From contig NZ_CP030040.1 of NCBI RefSeq assembly GCF_003260995.1, positions 2,097,995 through 2,161,994 of the forward strand: a stretch of DNA of 64,000 nt, given 5' to 3'. The notes below the pieces were generated by a model. That model did no database searches. It was not told the origin of the DNA and worked only from the letters and a program-made list of their open reading frames with translations. Of this stretch, positions 16,104-24,723 are shown piece after piece (within the stretch, counting starts at the first letter, position 1; each line of letters opens with the position of its first letter). Source of the stretch: Acetobacterium sp. KB-1. GTDB taxonomy: Bacteria; Bacillota; Clostridia; Eubacteriales; Eubacteriaceae. The translations under genes and the position numbers were made by a program.

Positions 16104-17537
16104 TTATTCAGGAATGTTAAGGGTGGACAGAGTCGATTTTTTGACGATCGGTTCATCCTCATCATCAAGTAGGGCTTTAAAACCAAGCCACTGATATTTG
16201 GAATCATCCTCTTCTTCGACTGGTTCTTCTTCAGTCGGCTCTTCTTCAGTCGGCTCTTCTTCGACTGGTTTTTCCTCAACTGGCTCTTCAACTACCGCCA
16301 AATTTTCGGCCGGTTCCTTAGTCCTTTTGTCATTCACCGTCAGTTCCGCTTCGGTTTGATCATAATACGGGGTGCAATCATCTTCTAGTGCAACTTCGAT
16401 GTTTGCAACTGGTTCTTCTTTTGCCGCCGGTACCGCTTCACCCTCCAGAATCAGCTCGGTCATTTTCGGGATCGGACGTTTAACTATTTCATCGTCGTCA
16501 AGAGCGGCTTTAAAGCCCAACCATTGATACTGGGTATCATCCTCTTCTTTCGCAATTTGTGCCTCTTCCGGTTCAGGTGTCTGTGCTACTGTCGCCGCTT
16601 CTTCTGGTTTGACTTCCGGGGCGGACTCTTCATCATAGATTTTTTGAGCTTCCACTTCTTCCGTCGTTTTTTGTGGAATCGGTTCTTCGACACCTTGCAT
16701 GGTGACTGTGTAGCCCATTTTCATGGCTACTTCTTCGGGATTTTTATCAGCTTTGTAGCCAACCCAGCTTTTCTGCGGTCGATAAGGGGGAATCTCATCA
16801 TCGATGATTATTGCCTTAGCCTTAACTGCGGCACTTCCACCGTGGATGGTTTCTTCCGGTTTGATAGTTTCTGAGGTATGAAATTCCATCGCCGGATTTC
16901 TTTGATCTTTCTTTTCCCAGCTTTTCTTTTTATCCGGGAAATATTTTTTGAGAATCGCCTTGGGAATTTCTTCATTGCAGAGGATCGCCGATACGGAAGT
17001 CAGCACCTCCGGTAAGCGGTAGGTGTCTCCCCATTTCATCGACATACCCACCTCATATTTTAGCAGATCCGCGACATTAAAACCTAAAGACTCCAATGAA
17101 AAACGCATCAGGCTCGGGTTACGGCAGGGCTTGTTTGTTTTTCTGGCACACTCCATCCCCTGGGTTTCACAAATCGGGCAATTACCGGGTATCAGACCCA
17201 TGGCACCATCCACTTCGTTTTCAATTTCCAGCAGGGTTTTCCAGGTCATCACCTTAATGGCCTGAAGTTTATCGGTGCTATAGTTTTTAACCGCTTCCGG
17301 ATCACGGACATTTCTTAAATCCTCTCGAGGAACCTCGAATTGTCTGCCAATAATATGCATATATTTAAACTGTTTTAAAAAGATTACTTCATCAAATGCG
17401 TAGGTGGGACAGGACCAGTACTTAGAAAAGTTTGGACATGCCTTGCAATAGCCCAGTGTTTTTTCGCGATTGAAATACTCTTCCATTAAGTACTCCACTC
17501 GTTTTGCTCCCAGGCTAAGTTTGTTTTTCAATTCCAT
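16104..17537 (-). CDS. DUF2284 metal-binding protein with acidic repeat-bearing tail
   Basis: This 477-residue protein starts at the ATG after AAGGGATG. Residues 1-200 are a DUF2284 domain: Cys31, Cys34 and Cys43 (YCKACPNFSKYWSC) and Cys120, Cys123, Cys130 and Cys138 (NCPICETQGMEC...PC), probably binding Fe-S or zinc. Residues ~205-477 are an acidic, low-complexity extension not normal for this family. It holds three spaced copies of a W-x-G-[FY]-K-A motif at 257-263 (SWVGYKA), 338-344 (QWLGFKA) and 449-455 (QWLGFKA), each next to Asp/Glu runs. A PVEEEPTEEE-type tandem repeat lies at ~419-444. The tail looks like a flexible linker with docking motifs. It is a single gene; its function is unknown. 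Confidence 0.75.
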   Translation of the reverse strand: MELKNKLSLGAKRVEYLMEEYFNREKTLGYCKACPNFSKYWSCPTYAFDEVIFLKQFKYMHIIGRQFEVPREDLRNVRDPEAVKNYSTDKLQAIKVMTWKTLLEIENEVDGAMGLIPGNCPICETQGMECARKTNKPCRNPSLMRFSLESLGFNVADLLKYEVGMSMKWGDTYRLPEVLTSVSAILCNEEIPKAILKKYFPDKKKSWEKKDQRNPAMEFHTSETIKPEETIHGGSAAVKAKAIIIDDEIPPYRPQKSWVGYKADKNPEEVAMKMGYTVTMQGVEEPIPQKTTEEVEAQKIYDEESAPEVKPEEAATVAQTPEPEEAQIAKEEDDTQYQWLGFKAALDDDEIVKRPIPKMTELILEGEAVPAAKEEPVANIEVALEDDCTPYYDQTEAELTVNDKRTKEPAENLAVVEEPVEEKPVEEEPTEEEPTEEEPVEEEDDSKYQWLGFKALLDDEDEPIVKKSTLSTLNIPE

Positions 17538-17753
17538 TCGTTTACATCCCTTCTCAATCAATCTGAAGATCAATCAACCAATTATGTATCATTATATTTA
17601 ATTAATTGTTAAGATAAGTTACCGAACCAAAGATAAAATTCACCTATTTTAGGCTCTTGCCCTATTCTACATCGATTTACCCATTTCTTCAATTAAACTT
17701 TTTGTCCAATTCGGGTATTTTTCTCCATTTTCACGAATTAACAAAATATTACC

Positions 17754-17782
17754 TGTTTTTTTATAAATTTAAAGCTTATAAT
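17754..17782 (+). promoter_or_regulatory. Possible promoter of the GGGtGRT pair
   Basis: A perfect TATAAT at 17777-17782 lies 34 bases before the ATG, and a weak TGTTTT box sits 17 bases upstream of it. Only the -10 is convincing. Confidence 0.4.
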
Positions 17783-17815
17783 TAAAGGAGTAATTTTTTG
17801 AAGGGAGATTAATGA

Positions 17816-18508
17816 ATGGAATATTCTCACGAAATTAAAAGCATGTGTGTCGTTGGAAATAACGCAAATCATGGCTGTGCACCAATCCCAGAGGAGGGAA
17901 AATGGGTTCAGGCAAAAGACGTAACTGACATCTCAGGGTTAACCCATGGTATTGGCTGGTGTGCCCCGCAACAAGGCGCCTGTAAACTAACACTTAATGT
18001 AAAGGATGGCATCATCGAGGAATGTCTGATTGAAACCATCGGATGTTCAGGAATGACGCATTCCGCTTCAATGGCCTCTGAAATCATGCCAGGCAAAACA
18101 ATTTTAGAAGCACTTAACACCGATTTAGTTTGTGATGCAATTAACACCGCAATGCGGGAATTGTTTTTACAGATCGTATATGGTCGTACTCAAACGGCAT
18201 TCTCCGAAGGCGGACTCCCCATCGGAGCCGGACTAGAAGATTTAGGTAAAGGTTTGCGAAGCCAGGTTGGGACTACCTATGGTACCCTTGCCAAAGGACC
18301 GCGCTACCTTGAAATTGCCGAAGGTTATATCCAGAAATTGGCGTTAAACAAAAATGACGAGATTGTTGGTTACTCCTTCGTCCATCTTGGAAAAATGATG
18401 GAAAGTATCAATAACGGTGTTGAGCCAGCAGCCGCTTTGGAAAAAGCCTCTGGTAAATACGGACAATTCGACGATGCTGTCAAATACATTGATCCAAGAA
18501 AAGAATAG
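17816..18508 (+). CDS. NifU-like iron-sulfur scaffold partner of the GGGtGRT protein
   Basis: This 230-residue protein has a GGGAG ribosome site. The central part resembles a NifU/IscU scaffold: GACKLTLNVKDGIIEECLIETIGCSGMTHSAS with a conserved Cys, and an earlier GWCAPQQGAC. The family is known from anaerobes as the fixed neighbour of the GGGtGRT protein encoded 11 bases downstream. The pair's role is not established; Fe-S chemistry is inferred from the cysteines. It should act in the cytoplasm together with its partner. Confidence 0.82.
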   Translation: MEYSHEIKSMCVVGNNANHGCAPIPEEGKWVQAKDVTDISGLTHGIGWCAPQQGACKLTLNVKDGIIEECLIETIGCSGMTHSASMASEIMPGKTILEALNTDLVCDAINTAMRELFLQIVYGRTQTAFSEGGLPIGAGLEDLGKGLRSQVGTTYGTLAKGPRYLEIAEGYIQKLALNKNDEIVGYSFVHLGKMMESINNGVEPAAALEKASGKYGQFDDAVKYIDPRKE

Positions 18509-18519
18509 GAGGAAATCAC

Positions 18520-19518
18520 ATGGCATTATTTGAAAGTTATGAAAGAAGAATCGCTAAAATTGAAGAAGTTTTAGCTGCCAACGGCATTGCCTCTTTAGAA
18601 GAAGCAAAGGCGATCTGTGATGAAAAAAGCATTGATGTGGCTGAAATTGTTAGAAGCATTCAACCCATCTGTTTTGATAACGCCTGTTGGGCTTACACCT
18701 TAGGTGCTGCTCTGGCGATTAAACGCGGTATTACCAATGCTGCCGACGCATCTGAAGTAATCGGTGAAGGCTTACAGGCTTTCTGTATTCCCGGTTCGGT
18801 TGCCGAACAACGTAAGGTTGGTTTAGGTCACGGTAACTTAGGCGCAATGCTGCTACGAGAAGAAACCGAATGTTTCGCTTTCGTCGCCGGACATGAATCT
18901 TTTGCTGCTGCTGAAGGTGCCATCGGTATCGCCCGCTCGGCCAACAAGGTTCGGATCAAACCACTCCGGGTTATCTTAAACGGTTTGGGAAAAGACGCCG
19001 CTCTGATTATTTCTCGAGTCAACGGCTTTACCTATGTTAAAACCGATTATGATTTTAAAACCGGCGCACTCAACATCGTCTCAAAAACACCGTATTCAGA
19101 CGGCGAACGAGCTGCTGTTAACTGCTACGGCTGCAACGACGTGCAAGAAGGCGTTGCCATCATGCATCACGAAGGGGTACATGTTTCCATCACCGGAAAC
19201 TCGACCAACCCGACCCGTTTCCAACACCCTGTTGCCGGCACCTATAAAAAGGAAGCCCTGGAACAAGGCAAAAAATATTTCTCCGTTGCCTCCGGCGGCG
19301 GTACCGGCCGTACTCTGCATCCTGATAATATGGGAGCAGGCCCAGCTTCCTACGGGATGACCGACACCATGGGACGAATGCACTCCGATGCCCAATTCGC
19401 CGGTTCTTCATCTGTTCCCGCCCATGTTGAAATGATGGGACTAATTGGAATGGGTAACAACCCAATGGTTGGCGCGACAGTATCTGTTGCGGTGGCGATT
19501 GAGGAAGCAAGTAAGTAG
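18520..19518 (+). CDS. GGGtGRT protein
   Basis: This 332-residue protein has a strong AGGAGG site. The family-naming motif is present exactly as SGGGTGRTLHPDN near residue 250. Other conserved stretches are NCYGCNDVQEGVAIMHHEGVHVSITGNSTNPTRF and the C-terminal GMGNNPMVGATVSVAVA. No characterised activity is known to me. It is always seen beside the NifU-like protein and is widespread in strict anaerobes. It ends ~90 bases before an intrinsic terminator, so the operon is two genes. Confidence 0.9.
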   Translation: MALFESYERRIAKIEEVLAANGIASLEEAKAICDEKSIDVAEIVRSIQPICFDNACWAYTLGAALAIKRGITNAADASEVIGEGLQAFCIPGSVAEQRKVGLGHGNLGAMLLREETECFAFVAGHESFAAAEGAIGIARSANKVRIKPLRVILNGLGKDAALIISRVNGFTYVKTDYDFKTGALNIVSKTPYSDGERAAVNCYGCNDVQEGVAIMHHEGVHVSITGNSTNPTRFQHPVAGTYKKEALEQGKKYFSVASGGGTGRTLHPDNMGAGPASYGMTDTMGRMHSDAQFAGSSSVPAHVEMMGLIGMGNNPMVGATVSVAVAIEEASK

Positions 19519-19606
19519 GCTATAGCCCCATTTATTACGGTATCATGCGATTTCAGGCAAGTTCAATTTAGATCATTTGAAGTCGTAAGACACAAATTTT
19601 GTAAAT

Positions 19607-19640
19607 GAAACCCCAGGTTTTTAAGCTTGGGGTTTCTTAT
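19607..19640 (+). terminator. Intrinsic terminator of the GGGtGRT operon
   Basis: AAACCCCAGG/CTTGGGGTTT stem with short loop, followed by CTTATTT. Confidence 0.75.
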
Positions 19641-19681
19641 TTAATATACATGGTGTCTAGGGTCCATCGAGTCCAGAAACG

Positions 19682-19929
19682 AAAGCTAGGGACTTACTGG
19701 AGATTATCCATGCCCGTCATAAAAAAGTTTCCACGATTTTCTGCTCCCAGTTTGCTCCACTCGGCTGGTACAGCAAATTTCCTGAAGCAACTGTCGCCGA
19801 TGCCATACTTGATCGGATTATTCACAATTCACACAGCATCGAAATTCAGTATATTGACAAGGAGCATGATCGCTCCATGCGGGAAATTTATGGTATTGTG
19901 AGTATTTCGGTCGAAACTTCCAACCGAAC
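19682..19929 (+). pseudogene. Relic of an istB-type ATPase (older IS21 element), 3' end
   Basis: In one frame it reads DLLEIIHARHKKVSTIFCSQF, then APLGWYSKFPEATVADAILDRI and DRSMREIYGIV, the C-terminal third of an IstB helper ATPase on the plus strand. The start, Walker A and Walker B are absent. The frame runs into the left tip of the complete IS21-type element. If that element and one target copy are removed, it continues at 22533 to a TAG near 22604. So the newer element inserted into the older relic. Confidence 0.75.
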
Positions 19930-20048
19930 TGATTATTTCACGCTAAGAGTACCGCCAGTACACGCTAATGATACTGGCAGTACTTGAGATGATACCATTG
20001 GTTCACAAAATGATACCGGTAATACCGGCATTCCCTAAAATGGGTTCA

Positions 20049-20786
20049 TTAAAGGTTTAATACAAAATCACGCATATTTATACTGCCTGAGCTGACAATG
20101 TGAGCACCATGTATAATGCGATCCATAATAGAATCAGCCAGAACACCACCACCGAGACGAGCATGCCACTCCTCGATCTTATACTGCGTGCAGAAAATGG
20201 TAGCACCGTTGTCATAACGGCGTTCGACCAGTTCAAAAAGAAAATGGAGTTCATCATCAGAAAGATCAGTAATTAGCCATTCATCAAGGATCAATAAGGG
20301 ATAGTTCGTATATTTTTTGAGTTCCCTGCTTTGCCCATTCGGCTGGTTCTTTGCTTCGCCGTATTCCATCAGAAGGTCGGGCAAGCGAATATACCGGGTG
20401 CGAATGCCCTGTTTACAGGCTTCTTTTCCAATGGAACAAGCCAGATACGACTTTCCCGAGCCAGTGAACCCGCAAATGATGATATTCTGATTGTTGCTGA
20501 TAAAAGTACCGGTAGCAATTTCCAGAATCAGATCTTTATCAAGATGTCGTTCAGCAAAGAAAACATCCTGAATGGCGGCATTCGGAATTCTGAATCGAGC
20601 CCGTTTTATAAGGCTTGCAACACGCTTGTTGTGCTTTTCCTGATAAACATAATCAACAATCATTTTCATGCGTTCGTCAAAAGAGAGGGTGGCATAAATC
20701 GTATCTTTGGCCTGTCTGTCAATCACCTGAATCATTTCCTCAAGCTGAATTTCGCGGAGTTTGCGTCGGGTTTCGTCATTAATCAT
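20049..20786 (-). CDS. istB: IS21 helper ATPase IstB
   Basis: This 245-residue AAA+-type ATPase assists transposition and target choice. Walker A is GFTGSGKSYLA, Walker B is LLILDEW, and the DRIIHGAHIV C-terminal motif is present. The ATG overlaps the istA stop by eight bases (ATGATTAA), the coupled arrangement of the family. The frame extends 30 codons upstream inside istA but without a ribosome site. Full length for IstB. Confidence 0.93.
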   Translation of the reverse strand: MINDETRRKLREIQLEEMIQVIDRQAKDTIYATLSFDERMKMIVDYVYQEKHNKRVASLIKRARFRIPNAAIQDVFFAERHLDKDLILEIATGTFISNNQNIIICGFTGSGKSYLACSIGKEACKQGIRTRYIRLPDLLMEYGEAKNQPNGQSRELKKYTNYPLLILDEWLITDLSDDELHFLFELVERRYDNGATIFCTQYKIEEWHARLGGGVLADSIMDRIIHGAHIVSSGSINMRDFVLNL

Positions 20787-22350
20787 TGTCGTAACCGCCG
20801 TAGTAAGATGCCCCACGGATAAAACCGGTGGTACTCGCTGTTTCAGCTTGATGAGCGGCATCCCGGTCTTTGGCATAAAGGATATCTTCGCCAGCGGCTA
20901 ATATCGGTTCGAGATGTTTGTATCTCGGCGAACGAAGCGTTTTGAGGGCCATTTCGCAGGCATTTTCAAGCCGTACCGCCGAATATTTTTTAGCCAGTTT
21001 CAGTACCGACTTTGACGGATTAAAAGCTCTTTCCGGGAGCCGGGTATTTTCGAAAATCAGCTGAATCACCGCCAAAGTTGAAGCACCGATGCTCTGTGCT
21101 TCTTTCATAAAACGTTCCTGATTCCATTCCGCCTGTTTAAAACTTTCAGGCAAATCTTCATCATGAGTCGACCAACCATCAATGGTATAGTATGGGAAAC
21201 GATGATGACTGGCAATCCGCTCATTGTGGCAATAAATCTCAATAAATGAATCACCGACACGTAAATCGGCTTTTTTACCCGCAAACTGATAAGGACAGGA
21301 ATAATGATTCTTTTCAAAAACGATATGACAATCCGAATAGATTTTATTGTTGTAAAACCAGGTAACTGGCTCATAGGGATGCACCGGTAATGGTCTCAAA
21401 CAGGTGCGCTCAATGGTGTCGTGGATTTCAGTACGACTGCCTTGCCGTTTCTGGAAAGGCCGGTCATTAAACACTTTGAGAGCCGCCAGGACATCGACTC
21501 TCAAGTCGGCAAGGGTGTAGTAGACATTATTTCGAAGTTTGGCAATCACCGCCGTGGCGAGTTTACCAACGCTGCCTTCAACCGAAGCCTTTGCTTTTGG
21601 TTTTCGCACCGGGGCGGGCATAATAGCCGTGCAATAGTGATCACCCAAAGCTTCATAAGCTTCAGTGAGAATGATGTCACCTTCCCTGGGATGCGTAACA
21701 ACACCCGTCTTGAGATTATCACAAACCGTGCGAACCGTTGAACCACCAAAGTATTCATACATGTGCACATGACAATTGAGCCAGGTATTTTGTTTCATAT
21801 CTAAACATGGTTCAACATAGGTATACTGGCTGTAAGGCAAGGTGCCAACAAAGAGATAAACTTTTATCTCATCACCGGTCACCTGGTCAATCAGCTTTTG
21901 GGTTTTGCCACTCCAGTCAACTTCGGCGATCACACCCGGCTTATGGGTCAGATGATTGGTTAGCTTTTTACGCGCCACTTCATCGCGATAACCATTACAG
22001 AATTTCGTATAACCAACGTTGAGATGTGACGTGGCAGTGCATTGATCCCGATACTCTTGCCAGAGAATTTTGAGGGTGACGCCCACTTTGGTCAACTCAT
22101 TATGAACATAGTCATAATCCGGCAGCGCATAAACGGTTTCTTCAGCATGTTTATGCGGAAAGAACAGATGATAGACTTCGTCTGAAGACCGGTCTTTGAT
22201 CTCATCATAAGAAAGATGCTGTTCTTCAGCAATACGGAAAACTTCATTAACAGAAGTTTTTGACATGTGTCGGCTGCGTGCGATTGATGATTGCGAAAGC
22301 CCATTAGCACGCAATTCCATAATGAGCTTCACGGCAATTTTTCTGGACAT
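20779..22350 (-). CDS. istA: IS21 transposase IstA
   Basis: This 523-residue transposase has an N-terminal helix-turn-helix (LSQSSIARSRHMSKTSVNEVF, residues ~18-38). The rve/DDE core has Asp in AEVDWSGK (~146), Asp in TVCDNLKTGV (~212) and Glu in KASVEGSVG (~258). The ATG follows GGAGG. Length is normal and the catalytic triad is intact. Confidence 0.93.
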   Translation of the reverse strand: MSRKIAVKLIMELRANGLSQSSIARSRHMSKTSVNEVFRIAEEQHLSYDEIKDRSSDEVYHLFFPHKHAEETVYALPDYDYVHNELTKVGVTLKILWQEYRDQCTATSHLNVGYTKFCNGYRDEVARKKLTNHLTHKPGVIAEVDWSGKTQKLIDQVTGDEIKVYLFVGTLPYSQYTYVEPCLDMKQNTWLNCHVHMYEYFGGSTVRTVCDNLKTGVVTHPREGDIILTEAYEALGDHYCTAIMPAPVRKPKAKASVEGSVGKLATAVIAKLRNNVYYTLADLRVDVLAALKVFNDRPFQKRQGSRTEIHDTIERTCLRPLPVHPYEPVTWFYNNKIYSDCHIVFEKNHYSCPYQFAGKKADLRVGDSFIEIYCHNERIASHHRFPYYTIDGWSTHDEDLPESFKQAEWNQERFMKEAQSIGASTLAVIQLIFENTRLPERAFNPSKSVLKLAKKYSAVRLENACEMALKTLRSPRYKHLEPILAAGEDILYAKDRDAAHQAETASTTGFIRGASYYGGYDND

Positions 22351-22532
22351 ATTTATGTCCTCCTTTATAATGTATTAAGGAATATTGGATATTTATTCCC
22401 TGATATACATTATAAGGCAGCAGTATCATTCCATGAATAGCCAGTATTGATTTGTGAATCGTCCACGGTATCAATGTGTGTGCTACCGGTATCCAATTGA
22501 ATATCGTTGGTATCATTACCGTGAAATATTCA

Positions 22533-23046
22533 CCGAACCGGAAATTCGTGCCAATGCTTCCGGAATTCCGTTTCAATCATTCCGGACTGGTTCCAATAGT
22601 CCAAATTCACCATTATTCTTTGAGTATACATGAAGCATTCTGCTCAATCAAGGATGCTTCGCACCGCTTTGCGGCTCTGTCCTTGACAGAGCAAAATGCT
22701 TCATGTTTTAAGTAATTATAATGGTTAAGGTATGGTTTGGACTAAGCCGAATCATGTGAAACTTGCATCCGGTTCTGTTGAAACGAACCTTGGTTCTTCC
22801 GGACAGGCTGGTTCTTCAGACCGAAATATTCATTTCTCTATTCAAATTTTTCGTTCTATAATTTATGGCTTTGAAATTTTTTATAGCCCGAATAAATTCG
22901 ATACATTTTCTCCAAACGCACTGTGTTTTCCTTGCAAAACAGACACTTGAAATTGTATTACGATAGTAATTATACTAAGATTATTCAACGAATACAACAA
23001 TTATACAATTGATTTATGAAATGAATCTTCTTGAATTCTTAGCAAA
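22533..23046. other. Remains of older IS21 end and non-coding spacer
   Basis: Positions 22533-22604 continue the old istB relic and its end, with TTCCGGA-type repeats. Beyond that only a long palindrome (22629-22705) and AT-rich sequence are seen. No gene is supported. Confidence 0.5.
22629..22705. repeat. Long imperfect palindrome
   Basis: CATGAAGCATT pairs with AATGCTTCATG at the ends, and CTGCTCAATCAAGGA pairs partly with TCCTTGACAGAGCA inside, enclosing a GC-rich loop with its own small hairpin. It could be a folded RNA, the end of a lost element, or an IS target. No T-run follows. Confidence 0.6.
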
Positions 23047-24597
23047 TTATATTCTAACCTTAATCCCAATATCTGGACGTCTTTCTTCGAAGAATACTGG
23101 AAAAGTCTTATATGCTTGATACATTTTTAACTCTTCACCTGATTGCACATCTATTAGACCATAAGCATTCATTCTCTTGTTAATATAATTAATAAATTTT
23201 TGCCCCTCACCTTTTCCAAATGTATCCCGAAGAATAGTATCCAACGTTTTAACATCTGAAAGCCAAAAGTTGATATTATCCTTATATATATGTTCAATAT
23301 TTGTTTCTACATTCAAAAACTCTTCATACATTAAAGCGACTTGTATAAATTTTTTTTCAGAATAACCATTTAAATCTAATACAACTTTGCCTTCTTTTTC
23401 ATTTGTATCATAGAAAAACGCTTTTTTTTCAGCTATCGCCTGTTTTATTTCATTGCCTTGTTGAATAGCTTTTTCGATTGCCTCATTACATTTTATTTTT
23501 ATATCTTCCAATCCATCCTCAACTCCCAAAAATGGAGCAGGTAACAATTTTGATTTTGCTTCAAATGATATAACATAATCATTGAATACAACTATAAAAT
23601 CTTTTTCTGCGTATTGACCTTTTTTTCGTTTTAAATACACGCCAGAATATACTTTATCCTTTGCAAAATATTTTTCTAACACTGATTTGATTTCGTTTTC
23701 ATGTTTATCACTTTTATAAGTTTTTCCATCTTCATTATTCTTGCTAATTTCATAACTTTTCCAAACATAAGTATACCACCTATTAATCCAGTAATAATTT
23801 CTTGGAAAACAGATGTTATTATTACTTATTAATGCAATTCTTGTATCTTCAGATGCAATCACATCTATCATTCTTGAATATTGAACACTTCGCTTATCCG
23901 TAATATTATATACATATTTTTTTATGAACTCTTCATATCTCAAATTTTTAACAGTAAATAAAAATTGAATAATACTTATTGGAAACGTTAACCAAATACC
24001 TTCTTTTTTAAAATCTACTTTGTGACGTATTTTACAAATGAATCTTTGAATTCCCCTAATACTATATAAATTCTTTTCAAATTCTTGGAAGACTAATGCT
24101 TCCATTATTGTTTCTTTGATATTCTTTACTTGAAACACTTTCTGAGATATTGCAGCATTTTCTTCAAAAAAATCAATGTATTTTTCTGCACTGATTTCCG
24201 GATAATCAAAATAATATGACTTAAAGTAATTCATATAAAATTCAGTGTTTGAATCCATGTTAACCTTTGTTTGATTTCGACAAGGATAATAGTAGTAAAT
24301 CATTTCAAGACACACTAAATGTTCTAACAACTCATCTACCATTTCATCATAATCTAGTATTTGTTCATTCCCACATACCACTATATTTTTATAATAGTAT
24401 TCTGGCAGGCTTAATAACATCCTTAATGAGCAATGTTTTCCTCTTTCGTATTTTTCATAATCATTTTGCTTACAATCCATATTATAATTATGAAATATTA
24501 TTGTTTTGTTAATCAGTACAAACACACAAGTAGATGTAAATCTAGATAAAAAATATATCATTTTTCTCTCATAACTATCCAGCAATTCTATATCCTC
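23047..24597 (-). pseudogene. PD-(D/E)XK nuclease-like protein, 5' end cut off by an IS
   Basis: This frame of at least 512 residues runs up to the IS boundary at 24597 without its own start signal. Near residues 300-360 it reads HENEIKSVLEKYF, then EKDFIVVFNDYVISFEAKSK, an E...D...E-x-K spacing typical of PD-(D/E)XK and NERD-like nucleases. The rest is unfamiliar, Tyr-rich and AT-rich. The likely true start, ATG with GGAG, lies beyond the IS at 26224 in the same direction. It is the last gene of the accessory operon that begins at 30975. The adapter artefact inside the IS means this adjacency needs confirmation. Confidence 0.55.
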
Positions 24598-24685
24598 AAC
24601 TTTGCATAAAAGTTACACTAAATACTTTTTGAAACTCAAAACCGTTGCCTCAGACATCTAAAAATGTCATCAGCTCCTGCAAGCT

Positions 24686-24723
24686 CTGTCTCTTATACAC
24701 ATCTAGATGTGTATAAGAGACAG
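24686..24723. other. Nextera mate-pair junction adapter (assembly artefact)
   Basis: The 38 bases are CTGTCTCTTATACACATCT followed directly by AGATGTGTATAAGAGACAG. These are two Tn5 mosaic ends head to head, exactly the circularisation adapter of Illumina Nextera mate-pair libraries. It is not bacterial sequence. The two sides were ends of one long library fragment or of different repeats, so they are not neighbours in the genome. Confidence 0.97.

Larger units (their letters stand above)
19930..22532 (-). mobile_element. Complete IS21-family insertion sequence
   Basis: The tips are imperfect inverted repeats: TGATTATTTCACGCTAAGAGTACC at the left and, read inward from the right, TGAATATTTCACGGTAATGATACC. 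A CCGAAC direct repeat flanks both sides (19924-19929 and 22533-22538), a target duplication. Multiple TGATACC/TGATACTG motifs sit inside both ends, as expected for IS21 transposase binding sites. It carries istA and istB on the minus strand in the usual overlapping order. Size ~2.6 kb. Both genes are intact, so the element may be active. Confidence 0.9.

Noticed and set aside
24686-24723. Reading the Tn5 ends as a natural transposon
   Set aside because: The two 19-bp mosaic ends directly abut with nothing between, which is the library adapter, not Tn5 or IS50.
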